Source of the DNA: Chelatococcus sambhunathii
GTDB lineage: Bacteria; Pseudomonadota; Alphaproteobacteria; Rhizobiales; Beijerinckiaceae
Length of the DNA: 64,000 bases
Reading direction: 5' to 3'
Assembly (NCBI RefSeq): GCF_001418005.1
Contig: NZ_LIOL01000002.1
Span: forward strand, 428,990-492,989
The notes beneath the pieces were generated by a model. The model saw only the letters and a program-made list of their open reading frames with translations, made no database searches and was not told where the DNA came from. Below, piece by piece: positions 45,925 to 60,115 of the stretch. The position numbers and the translations under genes were made by a program. The number at the start of each line of letters is the position of its first letter. Positions within the stretch are counted from its first letter, which is position 1.

Positions 45925-46695
45925 TCAGGCGCTCGCCGTCAGGCCGCCATAACGCCGCTCGCGCCGGGCGAATTCAGCAAGCGCCTCGTCGAAGGCGGCC
46001 TCGTCGAAATCGGGCCACAGCACCGGCAGGAAGACGAGTTCGGCATAGGCCGCCTGCCAGAGCAGGAAGTTCGACAGACGCTGCTCGCCCGAGGTGCGGA
46101 TGATGAGGTCTGGATCGGGAACGCCGGCCAGGTCGAGCCGGGCAGCGACGGCATCGGCGTCGATGGTGTCAGGAGCGAGGCGGCCGGCGGCGACCTCCTC
46201 GGCGAGGCGCCGGGCGGCACGAACGATCTCCTGCCGCGAGCCGTAGTTGAAGGCGACGACGAGGGTCAGGCCGGTGTTGTCGCGCGTGACGCTTTCGGCC
46301 TCCTCGAGCAGGGCCGTGATGTCGGGCTTGAGATTGGCCCGCTCCCCGAGGATGCGGACACGGACATTCGCCCGGTGCAGCTCGGCAAGGTCGCGGCGCA
46401 CGAAGAGCTTCAGGAGGTTCATGAGGTCGGCGATCTCGGTTGCCGGCCTGCGCCAGTTCTCTGACGAGAAGCTGTAGATGGTGAGATAGCGGATGCCTCG
46501 CGCCGCGGCGGCACGCACGGCACGGCGCAACGCCTCGACGCCCCGCCGGTGGCCCTCGGCCCGCGGCAGGTGGCGCTTCTGCGCCCAGCGGCCGTTACCA
46601 TCCATGATGATGGCGACATGCGCCGGCACGCCGGCCTCGCCTGCCGCCGCCCGCACATCTTCCGCTGCCGTTGCCGGCTCGGTCATTACCGTCAT
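45925..46695 (-). CDS. uppS: Undecaprenyl diphosphate synthase
   Basis: cis-Prenyltransferase that makes the C55 carrier lipid for peptidoglycan and O-antigen. It has 256 residues. The pyrophosphate-binding motif is [25 protein letters not shown] (key part MDGNGRWA). [13 protein letters not shown] and [18 protein letters not shown] are typical (key part [11 protein letters not shown]). The ATG at 46695 follows GAGGAC; an alternative ATG is at 46686. It is directly upstream of cdsA and downstream of frr. Confidence 0.95.
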   Translation of the reverse strand: MTVMTEPATAAEDVRAAAGEAGVPAHVAIIMDGNGRWAQKRHLPRAEGHRRGVEALRRAVRAAAARGIRYLTIYSFSSENWRRPATEIADLMNLLKLFVRRDLAELHRANVRVRILGERANLKPDITALLEEAESVTRDNTGLTLVVAFNYGSRQEIVRAARRLAEEVAAGRLAPDTIDADAVAARLDLAGVPDPDLIIRTSGEQRLSNFLLWQAAYAELVFLPVLWPDFDEAAFDEALAEFARRERRYGGLTASA

Positions 46696-46759
46696 CGACC
46701 CGTCCTCACGGCGCCATCGGCCCCGACGTCGCACCGCGCCGCCGCCCCCGTCATGCAGA

Positions 46760-47320
46760 TCAGACCTGCATGATCTCCTTTTCCTTGGCCGCGAGAAGCT
46801 GATCGATCTCGGCAATCGCCTGGTCGGTCGCCTTCTGGACGAGATCGGCCTCGCGGGCGTGGTCGTCCTGGCTCATGTCGCCGTCCTTCTCGAGCTTCTT
46901 CAGCGTGTCGAGGCCGTCGCGGCGGACGTGGCGCACCGCGATGCGCGACTCCTCCGCATATTTGTGCGCGACCTTGACCATCTCCTTGCGGCGCTGCTCA
47001 TTCATCTCGGGAATGCGCAGGCGGATCACCTGCCCCTCCGTCTGCGGGTTGAGGCCGAGATCGGAATCGCGAATGGCCTTCTCGACGGCCGAGACCATGC
47101 CGCGGTCCCACACCTGCACGCTGAGGAGGCGCGGCTCCGGCACGCTGATGGTCGCGACCTGGTTGATGGGCATCAGGCTGCCGTAAGCGTCAACCTGGAT
47201 GGGCTCGACAAGGCTGGCCGAGGCGCGGCCGGTGCGCAGTCCGCCAAGGTCGTGCTTCAGGGCCTGAACGGCGCCCTGCATGCGACGCTTGATGTCGGCG
47301 AGGTCGTATGTCTGGCTCAT
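46760..47320 (-). CDS. frr: Ribosome recycling factor
   Basis: Splits post-termination ribosomes together with EF-G. It has 186 residues, the usual length. Signature parts include [21 protein letters not shown] (key part RTGRAS), [14 protein letters not shown] and [20 protein letters not shown] (key part EQRRKE). It lies between pyrH (103-bp gap) and uppS, the standard order. Confidence 0.96.
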   Translation of the reverse strand: MSQTYDLADIKRRMQGAVQALKHDLGGLRTGRASASLVEPIQVDAYGSLMPINQVATISVPEPRLLSVQVWDRGMVSAVEKAIRDSDLGLNPQTEGQVIRLRIPEMNEQRRKEMVKVAHKYAEESRIAVRHVRRDGLDTLKKLEKDGDMSQDDHAREADLVQKATDQAIAEIDQLLAAKEKEIMQV

Positions 47321-47423
47321 TGTTTTTGCTCGCTCCCTGCAAGATATCGCGGCGACGTTGAGCGCGCCCGAGCCTCCGGGTCAAGACCTTCGTCTCGAAT
47401 CGGTGAACACGGGCGCGTGCGCC

Positions 47424-48137
47424 TCACGTCGCGGGAGCAACGATGGTGGCCCGCCCCCCACCCTCGAGCACGGCCCCGATGGAGCCCGGCTCCGCAAGGG
47501 AGAAGACGACGATGGTGAGCCCCGCCTCGCGCGCAAGAGCGAACGCGGCCGTGTCCATCACTTTGAGATTGCGGGCGATGGCTTCGTCGTGAGTTAGGCG
47601 CTCGAAGCGGGTGGCAGTCGGGTCCTTCTTCGGATCTGCCGTATAGACGCCGTCGACGTTCGTCGCCTTCATGAGCAGCGCGCACGACAGCTCGGCCGCA
47701 CGCAGCGCCGCGCCGGTGTCGGTCGTGAAATAGGGATTGCTGGTGCCGCCGCCGAGGATCACGACCTTGCCATGGGCCATGTGGTCGAGGGCGCGCTTGC
47801 GCGCATAGCTCTCGCACAGAGACGGCATGGGCACCGCCGACATGGCGCGCGCGGGTACTCCAGCCGATTCGATGGCGTGCTCCAATGCCAGGGCGTTCAT
47901 AACCGTGCCGAGCATGCCGATGGAATCGGCCGTCGGCCGGTCGAGACCCTTGGCAAGGCCTTGCACCCCACGGAAGAAATTGCCGCCACCGACGACGACG
48001 GCGATCTCGTGGCCGACACCGGCGGCCGTGGCGATGTCGTTGGCGAGCGCAGTCAGGGTTTCGCCATGGATGCCGGCTCCGCCCGGTCCCGCCAGTGCCT
48101 CACCCGACAGTTTGATCAGCGCCCGTTTGCCAGCCAT
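47424..48137 (-). CDS. pyrH: UMP kinase
   Basis: Phosphorylates UMP to UDP, supplying the UTP used by pyrG and by UDP-sugar enzymes such as LpxA. It has 237 residues, amino-acid kinase fold. The motifs ALIKLSGEALAG, VVVGGGNFFRG, VNGV-like TNVDGVYTADPKKDP and MDTAAFALARE are present. The ATG at 48137 follows AGAAGGGA; the frame is open 26 codons further upstream. A tsf terminator lies in the 181-bp gap before it. Confidence 0.95.
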   Translation of the reverse strand: MAGKRALIKLSGEALAGPGGAGIHGETLTALANDIATAAGVGHEIAVVVGGGNFFRGVQGLAKGLDRPTADSIGMLGTVMNALALEHAIESAGVPARAMSAVPMPSLCESYARKRALDHMAHGKVVILGGGTSNPYFTTDTGAALRAAELSCALLMKATNVDGVYTADPKKDPTATRFERLTHDEAIARNLKVMDTAAFALAREAGLTIVVFSLAEPGSIGAVLEGGGRATIVAPAT

Positions 48138-48273
48138 CGTCCCTTCTGCCTCCGCCAGGGCCTGCAGCGATCCGACTGGATCTCGACAGGCGTTGCAACC
48201 GTCATGACAGGGCATTTCGCCGACGCGATCCGCAATACCGCCGGCAGAAATGCCTCCAACCGCTTCATCCTAC

Positions 48274-48300
48274 AAAAACGGCGGCGCTTGGCGCCGCCGT
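48274..48300 (-). terminator. Rho-independent terminator of rpsB-tsf
   Basis: A 10-bp stem (ACGGCGGCGC / GCGCCGCCGT) with a 3-nt loop is followed by TTTTT on the minus strand, 18 bp after the tsf stop. It separates rpsB-tsf from pyrH-frr, though partial read-through is possible. Confidence 0.88.
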
Positions 48301-48318
48301 CTTCTGGACATTCCGGTC

Positions 48319-49236
48319 TCAGCCGCCGACCGCCGCCGCCACCTCGGCGGCAAAGTCGGTTTCCTCTTTCTCGATGCCCTCGCCGAGGCTGTAGCGCACG
48401 AAACCCGTCAGCGAAACGGGCGCGCCGACCCTGCCTTCGGCCTCCTTGAGAGCCTGGGCGACCGTCTTGGATGGATCGTGGATGAAGGCCTGGTCGAGAA
48501 GGCAGACCTCCTTGTAATACGTCTTGAGGCCGCTCTCGACGATCTTCTCGATCACGTTGGCCGGCTTGCCGGCATGCTTCTCGCCGAGGATTGCCTTCTC
48601 GCGCTCCACCGTCGCCGGATCGAGGCCCGCCGGGTCGAGCGCCAAGGGGCTCGCCGCAGCGATATGCATGGCGATCTGGCGGCCGAGCGCCGCGAGCTCA
48701 TCGGTCTTGCCGGCCGAGTTGAGGCCGACGAGCACACCGATGCGGCCGAGGCCCTCGCCCGAGGCGTTGTGGATGTAGGAGGCGACGACGCCCTGCGGCA
48801 CCGAGATGGAGGCGGCGCGGCGCAGCGTCATGTTCTCGCCGATGGTGGCGATAGCGTTGGCGATGGCGTCGGCGACCGTGCCCCCGCCCGGATAGGCCGC
48901 GGCCTTGATGGCCTCGACATCGTCGCCGACCGTAAGGCCGACACGGGCGATATTGGCGGCGAGCGCCTGGAACTGGTCGTTGCGCGCAACGAAGTCCGTC
49001 TCGGCATTCACCTCGACGACCACACCCTTGGCGCCGTCGATGGCGAGCGCGACAAGGCCCTCGGCCGCGACGCGGCCCGACTTCTTGGCGGCCTTGGCGA
49101 GACCCTTCTTGCGCAGCCAGTCGACCGCCGCCTCGACGTCACCGTTGGTCTCCGCGAGCGCCGTCTTGCAGTCCATCATGCCCGCGCCGGTCTTGTCGCG
49201 GAGCTCCTTGACCATCGCTGCGGTGATATTAGCCAT
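48319..49236 (-). CDS. tsf: Translation elongation factor Ts
   Basis: Nucleotide exchange factor of EF-Tu. It has 305 residues. The N-terminal UBA-like part [24 protein letters not shown] is clear (key part: [13 protein letters not shown]). The core has [13 protein letters not shown], the EF-Tu contact motif TDFV. The C-terminal part with [16 protein letters not shown] is typical. It lies downstream of rpsB and ends before a strong terminator. Confidence 0.96.
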   Translation of the reverse strand: MANITAAMVKELRDKTGAGMMDCKTALAETNGDVEAAVDWLRKKGLAKAAKKSGRVAAEGLVALAIDGAKGVVVEVNAETDFVARNDQFQALAANIARVGLTVGDDVEAIKAAAYPGGGTVADAIANAIATIGENMTLRRAASISVPQGVVASYIHNASGEGLGRIGVLVGLNSAGKTDELAALGRQIAMHIAAASPLALDPAGLDPATVEREKAILGEKHAGKPANVIEKIVESGLKTYYKEVCLLDQAFIHDPSKTVAQALKEAEGRVGAPVSLTGFVRYSLGEGIEKEETDFAAEVAAAVGG

Positions 49237-49309
49237 TTCGTCCTCATAATCGTCGATGCGGCGCGGCCCGGCACCGAAGCGCCAGGCCGCACCATGCCCC
49301 GGACATCAT

Positions 49310-49329
49310 CGTGCCGCTCAAGCGGCACG
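49310..49329 (-). other. Stem-loop in the rpsB-tsf gap
   Basis: CGTGCCGC / GCGGCACG, 8 bp with a 4-nt loop, 15 bp after the rpsB stop. No U-run follows. It may be an RNA processing or stability element that sets the S2 to EF-Ts ratio. Confidence 0.35.
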
Positions 49330-49343
49330 GAATTGCGAAGCGG

Positions 49344-50348
49344 TCAAACAGACTCGCTCAGGGTGCGGGCAAGCGCCACCCAGCCGTCGCGTTCGATGCG
49401 GCCGTTGAGCTTGAGCTCCGCGTCGAGCTTGGCGACATCGGCCTCGCCCATGGCGGCGATCTGCCAGTAATGGAAGATGCCGGCCTCGTTCAGGGTCTTC
49501 TCGAGCTGCGGACCAACGCCCGCGATCTTGGTGAGATCGTCGGGCGCACCGCGCGGGGCATCGAGCAGTTCGAAGGCCTCGCCCGCCTGCTCGATCTCCG
49601 CCGGCAAATCCTCGACCAGTGGAGCTTCGGAGGCGCCGATGTCGATGCCAAAATCGCCCTGGCTGCGCGAAATGCCGTCGATCGCCGCGCGGGCCACGAG
49701 ATCGCAGTAGAGCGCGATGGCCCGACCCGCGTCATCGTTGGCCGGCACGGGATAGGTGATCCCGTCAGGATCGCAGTTCGTATCAACGATCGCGGCCACC
49801 GGGATGCCGAGGCGCTGCGCCTCCTTGATGGCGAGTTGCTCCTTGTTCGTGTCGATCACGAAGAGCAGGTTCGGCGTGCCGCCCATGTCCTTGATGCCGC
49901 CTAGGGCACGTTCGAGCTTGTCGCGCTCGCGCGACAGCATCAGACGCTCCTTCTTGGTCAGGCCCTGCGCGCCGCCGGCCAGCATCTCCTCGACCTTGCG
50001 CAGGCGCTGGATGGACGCCGAGATCGTCTTCCAGTTGGTCAGCATGCCGCCGAGCCAGCGGGAGTTGACATAGTACTGGGCCGAGCGCTTGGCCGCATCG
50101 GCGACGGCATCGGCCGCCTGGCGCTTGGTGCCGACCATCAGCACGCGACCGCCGGCCGCCACCGTGTCGGAGATCGCCTGCAGCGCACGGTAGAGCGCCG
50201 GCACCGTCTGGGCGAGGTCGATGATGTGGATGCCGTTGCGGGCGCCGAAGATGTAGGATTCCATCTTCGGGTTCCAACGGTGGGACTGGTGTCCGAAATG
50301 CGCGCCAGCCTCAAGCAGCTGACGCATCGAGAATTCAGGAAGCGCCAT
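49344..50348 (-). CDS. rpsB: 30S ribosomal protein S2 with C-terminal helix-hairpin-helix extension
   Basis: Small-subunit protein needed for bS1 binding. It has 334 residues; ordinary S2 is about 240-255. The S2 core ends near residue 225 and contains [24 protein letters not shown] (key part: GAHFGHQ), [12 protein letters not shown] and [14 protein letters not shown]. The extra 105 residues have an acidic linker and then a helix-hairpin-helix-like unit, [20 protein letters not shown]. Similar tails occur on S2 and L21 of other Rhizobiales. A good promoter precedes it at 50447-50475. Confidence 0.94.
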   Translation of the reverse strand: MALPEFSMRQLLEAGAHFGHQSHRWNPKMESYIFGARNGIHIIDLAQTVPALYRALQAISDTVAAGGRVLMVGTKRQAADAVADAAKRSAQYYVNSRWLGGMLTNWKTISASIQRLRKVEEMLAGGAQGLTKKERLMLSRERDKLERALGGIKDMGGTPNLLFVIDTNKEQLAIKEAQRLGIPVAAIVDTNCDPDGITYPVPANDDAGRAIALYCDLVARAAIDGISRSQGDFGIDIGASEAPLVEDLPAEIEQAGEAFELLDAPRGAPDDLTKIAGVGPQLEKTLNEAGIFHYWQIAAMGEADVAKLDAELKLNGRIERDGWVALARTLSESV

Positions 50349-50446
50349 TACGATTTCTCCGGTTCAAGCCTCCGCGGAGTTGCGACCGACGCTGGCGTCG
50401 GCCACCGGATGCTCTTCGAGCGTTCTCCGCGTGTGGGATGGCGGCG

Positions 50447-50475
50447 CTTATACGGGCGCCGCGGCCGCGACGCAA
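50447..50475 (-). promoter_or_regulatory. Putative sigma-70 promoter of rpsB-tsf
   Basis: On the minus strand TTGCGT (50470-50475), exactly 17 bp, TATAAG (50447-50452), the -10 matching 5 of 6 bases. The predicted start is near 50440, giving a leader of about 92 nt before rpsB. Confidence 0.6.
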
Positions 50476-50816
50476 GCCTCCGGGCGCTTCACGGCGTGGC
50501 AATTTTCGCGGGACCTCGTACCAAAGCGCGATGGCGGCAGGCATCAGCATTCCACCCTCGAGGGCGGATGCGTGGGAATGCGGGGATCGGGAGAGCAGGC
50601 GGCTCGGGATCAAGCGCCGGGCCCCGGCTCGCATTCCGTTCCGCCGCGTTTCCCTGCATCCGTCCGCGATCACGGTTCTCCCGGTCAGGCCCTCGTTTCC
50701 CGGCCCGCGTGCGCGCAGCGCGGGCGAGCGCCGGGAACCAGCGCATGGCCCGATACCCGTCAGGTTATCATCGCATGGCGGCATGACCCAGCACGTCCGG
50801 CCGCACTGCGCAGCGG
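50476..50816. other. Noncoding stretch between dnaE and rpsB
   Basis: Several open frames cross this 341-bp stretch on both strands, but they are Arg/Ala/Gly/Pro-rich, lack ribosome sites and resemble no family I know. I see no tRNA, repeat or clear terminator for dnaE. It probably holds only the upstream region of the rpsB promoter. Confidence 0.5.
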
Positions 50817-54287
<3,471 letters not shown>

Positions 54288-54425
54288 CGTTCGTTCCGTC
54301 CTCGTCCCTTCGGCCCCGGCGACTCGCTGCTGATCCATCCGATCGCTCGGAAGCGCCGCAGTATCGCCTTGACCGGTCGGCGCCGTCGAGGGTCGGCGTC
54401 CCACCGGCTGTGGACGGTCTTTCGA

Positions 54426-54530
54426 TCAGACGGGAGGCGCGCTGGCAACCGTGGCCCAGACGCCGATCATGGTGACGAAGACGCCGAGCGATGCGATCTC
54501 GACAAGTGAGGTGACAACGGTCTTGAACAT
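54426..54530 (-). CDS. 34-residue single-pass membrane peptide, candidate SOS division inhibitor
   Basis: A short gene, clearly built: ATG at 54530, GGAG six bases upstream (54537-54540 on this strand), TGA at 54426. The peptide begins MFKTVVTSLVEIASLG and ends WATVASAPPV. A basic/short N-terminus, one hydrophobic helix (about residues 13-30, with Phe, Met, Ile, Trp) and a small tail suggest an inner-membrane peptide. Two tandem LexA boxes sit 14-50 bp upstream. In Caulobacter, SidA is a 29-residue, LexA-controlled membrane peptide that blocks division through FtsW/FtsN. Size, topology and regulation match; I cannot show homology. It lies between dnaE and the 54.8-60.9 kb island. Confidence 0.7.
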   Translation of the reverse strand: MFKTVVTSLVEIASLGVFVTMIGVWATVASAPPV

Positions 54531-54544
54531 GTCTCGCTCCTCTT

Positions 54545-54559
54545 GTTCGTCTTATGTTC
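54545..54559. promoter_or_regulatory. LexA box 1 of the small membrane peptide gene
   Basis: Perfect GTTC-GTCTTAT-GTTC, the alphaproteobacterial SOS operator, 14 bp before the ATG at 54530. It overlaps the predicted -10 region (GAACAT on the minus strand, 54554-54559, 17 bp after TTGAAC at 54577-54582). Confidence 0.85.
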
Positions 54560-54565
54560 ACAATT

Positions 54566-54580
54566 ATTCACTTTTTGTTC
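54566..54580. promoter_or_regulatory. LexA box 2 of the small membrane peptide gene
   Basis: ATTC-ACTTTTT-GTTC, one base from the SOS consensus, starting 21 bp (two helical turns) from box 1. Its right half-site is part of the TTGAAC -35 candidate. Tandem operators on one face of the DNA suggest tight repression. Confidence 0.7.
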
Positions 54581-54810
54581 AAGTCCCGGCGCGTGTTTGA
54601 GTCAATAAATCATTACCGTCGCCGGCGCTCCGTGCGGCGTGCCTTCAGGGATGGCGGCGCGAAGCAGCCGGAGCGCGGGCGCTCGCCTGCGCACGCGGTA
54701 GCAATCGGTTCGTGGTGACTGTCACCGAGGCACCCGACGCCTCGGCCACTCTCAAGACCGGCGGATCGCTGGCCCCTGGAACTGATAGCGCGATGTCGCG
54801 GGAACCGCCG

Positions 54811-55506
54811 TCAGATCGGCCATTGCGTCATCGGGCGCTGGACGCGCAGACGGTCCACCACCTCGCTGACGCCTGGCTCGTTCTCCGCCAGCACGCGCAG
54901 GGCATCACGTACGCGCTCGTCATCGACCGTGCCGTCGAGTTCGACCTTGCCGGCGTTGACCACGACGTCGAGGGAGGCGTTCGACACCCAGCCCTCGCGA
55001 TCGACCTCTTCGAGGATGCGCCGGCGGATGTCCATGTCCTCGGCGGTCGCCTGCGCCGCGTCCTCCAGCCGGCGCGCAAGAACGCGCAGGAAATTGGCCC
55101 GGCTCACGATGCCGACAACCTTGCCGTCACGCACCACGGGCAGGCGCTTGAAGCCGCGTCGCTCCATCAGATCCACCGCATCGGTGAGCGGCGCGTCGGG
55201 GGCAACGCTCTGGGGGTCCTGCGTCATGACGTCCGACACCTTGCGGCCGTGGCTGCGCACGTAGTCCTCGGCTCGCGCAGCCGGATCCATGAGAAAGCTG
55301 AGCCAGCGCGGACGCCGGTGCTCGGTGCCGGTCTCAGCGCGCCGCAGCAGGTCGCGCTCGGTCACCATGCCGACGAGCCGCCCCTCCTTGTCGACGACGG
55401 GCACGCCGCTGATGCCATGATGAAGCATCAGTTGCGCCGCCTCGAGGACGGACGTGTCCGGATGTACCGTCGCCGCGCCCATGGTCATGATGTCGCCAAC
55501 GTTCAT
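54811..55506 (-). CDS. CBS-pair and BON domain protein
   Basis: A 231-residue cytoplasmic protein with two CBS motifs (about 1-60 and 90-150; VGDIMTMGAATVHPDTSV and VSDVMTQDPQSVAPDAP) and a C-terminal BON domain (about 160-225; NAGKVELDGTVDDERVRDALRVLAE, key part VELDGTV). CBS pairs usually bind adenosyl ligands such as AMP or ATP; BON domains may bind membranes. Members of this type recur in low-oxygen and stress regulons. It is divergent from the host-attachment gene, with an FNR/FixK-type dyad in the shared 253-bp gap. The actual target is unknown. Confidence 0.9.
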   Translation of the reverse strand: MNVGDIMTMGAATVHPDTSVLEAAQLMLHHGISGVPVVDKEGRLVGMVTERDLLRRAETGTEHRRPRWLSFLMDPAARAEDYVRSHGRKVSDVMTQDPQSVAPDAPLTDAVDLMERRGFKRLPVVRDGKVVGIVSRANFLRVLARRLEDAAQATAEDMDIRRRILEEVDREGWVSNASLDVVVNAGKVELDGTVDDERVRDALRVLAENEPGVSEVVDRLRVQRPMTQWPI

Positions 55507-55685
55507 CGTCCTGCCTCCTCATGCTCACTGCCATGACGCTCCGCCAAAAGCGGGCGTTCGTGAGACGCTCCGCCCTTCTCCCGGCTCGCTTGCCGTCTGT
55601 CCGGCGGCCTTGCTGTGGCACAGACGGGCCCGAAAAGCCTTGCGTTACATCAACGGCCGAACGGCTGCGCGGTTTCGACGCCAGG

Positions 55686-55699
55686 TTGCGGTCGATCAA
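55686..55699. promoter_or_regulatory. FNR/FixK-type dyad between CBS-BON and host-attachment genes
   Basis: TTGCG-GTCG-ATCAA fits the relaxed FNR/FixK consensus TTG(A/C)-N6-(T/G)CAA. Its centre is 41.5 bp upstream of a hypothetical start at 55734, with ACTATC at the -10 position (55722-55727), the geometry of class II activation towards the host-attachment gene. Confidence 0.55.
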
Positions 55700-55759
55700 T
55701 GAGCGTCCCCGCGCAGGCGCGACTATCGGCACCATCACCGTTCGCCTTTGGAGATTCTC

Positions 55760-56206
55760 ATGCAGCTTTCCCTCCCCCACGATGCCCTCGTCGTCGTGTG
55801 CGATGCCCGCAGGGCCCTCTTCCTGCGGAACGAGGGCGACGAGCTCTTCCCCAATCTTCAGGTCGAACGGCATGCCGAGGCTCCCGAGAACGGCGTCGAT
55901 GCGGCTGCCGGCACGGACCGGCCCGGCCGCCGGCAGAATGCCGTTGGTCCGGCGAGTGCAGTCGAGAGTGCGGACCGGCACCGCGAGGCCAAGGTGCAGT
56001 TCGCAGAGGAGACGATGCGGACGCTTGAATCCCTTCACAAGGCGATGCAGCCGCCCGGCCTTGTGCTCGTGGCGCCGCCGCGCATGCTGGCGGCCTTGCG
56101 CGAATGTCTCGCCGATGACATGCGCGCGACGCTGCTGGCCGAGGTCGGCAAGGACCTGACCAAGCATCCGGTCTACGAGATCGAGCGGCTCCTGACGAAC
56201 GCATGA
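55760..56206 (+). CDS. Host attachment family protein (BaeRF12-like)
   Basis: A 148-residue protein of the family named for Agrobacterium attachment genes and later grouped with bacterial release-factor-like domains. It opens with LPHDALVVVCDARRALFLRNEGDEL (key part VVVCDARRALFLRN). The conserved end is LVAPPRMLAALRECL...EVGKDLTKHPVYEIERLL (key part KDLTKHP). The role is uncertain; a real adhesion function is doubtful and a ribosome or stress role is possible. The ATG at 55760 follows GGAG at good spacing. The FNR-type dyad lies 61 bp upstream. It meets the NAPRT gene tail to tail. Confidence 0.88.
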   Translation: MQLSLPHDALVVVCDARRALFLRNEGDELFPNLQVERHAEAPENGVDAAAGTDRPGRRQNAVGPASAVESADRHREAKVQFAEETMRTLESLHKAMQPPGLVLVAPPRMLAALRECLADDMRATLLAEVGKDLTKHPVYEIERLLTNA

Positions 56207-56275
56207 CCGATGGTGCCGGCCGCCCCGGGGACAGCCGAAGACCGCCCCTGTCGCTGCGACGCTCGCCCCCGTCCG

Positions 56276-57998
<1,723 letters not shown>

Positions 57999-58031
57999 CG
58001 CCGCCGGCGAGGCGGTCTATAACCTTACCGC

Positions 58032-59141
58032 ATGTTCGCGCCTTCGACACCGCGTCTCACGGCCGAGACCGCGCCGGATGTTCCGTTTGCGGACAAGGTG
58101 CGTTTCCTCAGTCAGCCGGAGTGTCTTGCCCTGCCCGCCAGCACCGTCGAGGCGCGCGAGACGCACATGTCCTGGCTGTTCCTGACCGAGCGGCACGTCT
58201 ACAAGCTCAAGAAGCCCGTGCGGTCCGCCTGTCTCGATTTTTCGACTACCGACCGGCGGGCTGCGGCCTGCCGCACCGAGTTGGCGCTGAACCGCCGCCT
58301 TGCGCCCGACGTCTATCTGGATGTCATGCCGCTCAGGCGGACGCCGGACGGCCTGTCCTTCGGCGCGGTCGGAACGATCGTCGACTGGCTCGTCCTCATG
58401 CGCCGTCTCGACGAGCGCCATACCCTCGAGACCCACGCCCGCGAGCAGCACCTGACGCGGGCGGACGCAGAGCGCCTCGCCGCTCGGCTCGCGACATTCT
58501 ACCGGCGGGTTCGCCGCCTTCCCGTCGCCCCCGCCGTGCATCTGGCGCGCTGGCGGCGAGCCTTGCTCGAGAACGAGCAGCTCCTGCGCGATCCGCGCTT
58601 TCACCTCCCGGAAGGCACGATCGCGCGCATCTGCCGCGCGCAGCGCGCCTTCCTTGCCCGACGACCGGGCATTCTTGTCCGGCGGGCGCGCCGGGTCGTG
58701 GAGGCGCATGGGGATCTCAGACCCGAGCACATTTGGCTGACCGATCCCGTTATCGTCATCGACTGCCTCGAGTTTTCGGAACCGCTGCGTGCGCTCGACC
58801 CGCTCGACGAAATCGCCTTCCTCCATCTCGAATGCGAGCGGCTTGGCGTTGGCTGGGCAGGAGAAGCGCTGCGGCACCGCCTCGCGCGTCTGCTCGGCGA
58901 CCGCCGTGGCAACGGCCTCTTCCTGTTCTATCGCAGCTACCGGGCCCTGCTGCGGGCGCGCCTCGCCATCACCCACCTTCTCGATGCCGAGCCCCGCACG
59001 CCGGAGAAATGGCCACCCCTCGCGCGCACCTACATCGATCTTGCCCTTGCCGATGCAGGACGGCTCGAGCGCATTCTCAATAGACGAACAGATCGGCGAG
59101 TGCCTGGCCGGTGTGCAGCCGCGCGATCGCCTCGGCGATGA
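58032..59141 (+). CDS. COG2187-type aminoglycoside phosphotransferase-like kinase
   Basis: A 369-residue protein of unknown substrate with a kinase-like fold. The N-terminal part has the probable nucleotide Lys in MSWLFLTERHVYKLKKPV. The catalytic loop is VEAHGDLRPEHIWL near residue 228, followed by the metal-binding Asp in VIVIDCLEFSE. Such proteins are often found in hypoxia or nitrogen-oxide response clusters, but not characterised biochemically. No Shine-Dalgarno precedes the ATG at 58032, and the predicted start of transcription is within 2 bases of it, so the mRNA may be leaderless. The last 65 bp overlap convergent prs. Confidence 0.85.
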   Translation: MFAPSTPRLTAETAPDVPFADKVRFLSQPECLALPASTVEARETHMSWLFLTERHVYKLKKPVRSACLDFSTTDRRAAACRTELALNRRLAPDVYLDVMPLRRTPDGLSFGAVGTIVDWLVLMRRLDERHTLETHAREQHLTRADAERLAARLATFYRRVRRLPVAPAVHLARWRRALLENEQLLRDPRFHLPEGTIARICRAQRAFLARRPGILVRRARRVVEAHGDLRPEHIWLTDPVIVIDCLEFSEPLRALDPLDEIAFLHLECERLGVGWAGEALRHRLARLLGDRRGNGLFLFYRSYRALLRARLAITHLLDAEPRTPEKWPPLARTYIDLALADAGRLERILNRRTDRRVPGRCAAARSPRR

Positions 59142-60105
59142 GCGGCGCAACGGGCACGACGTCGAGCTTGTCGCGTACAGGCCCTTGCGGCAGCCGGAAC
59201 GGCGGCACGCTGTCGCTCGACACGACACGATCGATGGCGGGATCTGCGAGCGCCGTCTCGGCGCCCGGCATGAACAGGCCGTGCGTCACGCAGGCGATGA
59301 CGCTCCGTGCGCCGCCCGCCCGGGCTGCCTTCGCGGCACGCGCCAATGTGCCGCCCGTGCTGACGAGGTCGTCCACGATGATGCAGGTCGCGCCCGCGAC
59401 CTCGCCGACGAAAAGATCCCCAGAGACGATGCCGCCGCTGCGCCGCTTCTCGGCGAAAGCCTTGCCCGCCGCGCGGCCCGTCACCGCTTCCAGCACCTCG
59501 CGGAACAGATCAGCCCGCTTGCCGCCGCCGAGATCGGGCGAGACAACGCACAGCGGCTCCGTTGCAAGGCCCGCGGCGAGGTGGCGGACGAGCAGCGGGG
59601 CCGCCGAAAGCGCCACCGTCGGCAGACGGAAGGCGTTCTCGAAGGCGGTTTCGTTGTGCACGTCGAGCGCGACGACCGCATCGGTCCCCATGGCCTCGAA
59701 AAGGCCGGCGACATAGCGCGTGATGACGGGATCGAGCGCCTTGGTGCGCCTGTCCTTGCGCGCATAGCAGAGATAGGGCGTGACGGCCGTGACGCGCGCT
59801 GCGCCTGCATCCTTGAGGGCGCCGATGAAGAAGAGGAGCCTGCACAGCTTGTCGTTGGCGCTTCCATCCGGGCCGCCATGCAGCGAGTGGATAACATAGA
59901 CATCGGCACCGGCAACGGGCTCGAGCGGCCGCGCCTTGTGCTCGCCGTCCTCGAAATCCCGCTCCTCGTGCCGGGCCAGCTCCTGCCCGATAAGGCGCGC
60001 GACCGCGTGCCCGAGATCCTGCGAGCCGACAAGCGCAAAGATCTTCAGCCGGTCGGTCGCAACGGACCGTACATCGGCGGGTGACCAAATCGTGGCTGGC
60101 GGCAT
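59077..60105 (-). CDS. prs: Divergent ribose-phosphate pyrophosphokinase
   Basis: Makes PRPP from ribose 5-phosphate and ATP. It has 342 residues, more than the usual 310-320. Two phosphoribosyltransferase-fold halves are seen: VYVIHSLHGGPDGSANDKLCRLLFFI (key part NDKLCRLLF), PYLCYARKDRRT with the catalytic region, and the PRPP loop CIIVDDLVSTGGTLARAA. The flexible loop reads RTKALDPVITRYV, unlike the housekeeping enzyme, so this is probably a second, specialised copy. A GGAGG six bases upstream supports the ATG at 60105. ChaB lies 10 bp upstream. PRPP is the co-substrate of the nearby NAPRT. Confidence 0.9.
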   Translation of the reverse strand: MPPATIWSPADVRSVATDRLKIFALVGSQDLGHAVARLIGQELARHEERDFEDGEHKARPLEPVAGADVYVIHSLHGGPDGSANDKLCRLLFFIGALKDAGAARVTAVTPYLCYARKDRRTKALDPVITRYVAGLFEAMGTDAVVALDVHNETAFENAFRLPTVALSAAPLLVRHLAAGLATEPLCVVSPDLGGGKRADLFREVLEAVTGRAAGKAFAEKRRSGGIVSGDLFVGEVAGATCIIVDDLVSTGGTLARAAKAARAGGARSVIACVTHGLFMPGAETALADPAIDRVVSSDSVPPFRLPQGPVRDKLDVVPVAPLIAEAIARLHTGQALADLFVY

Positions 60106-60115
60106 CGCGAGCCTC

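Noticed and set aside
50335-50786. Possible genes of 149-186 codons on both strands between rpsB and dnaE
   Set aside because: They overlap each other and the rpsB promoter, lack ribosome sites, and are Arg/Ala/Pro-rich without family features.
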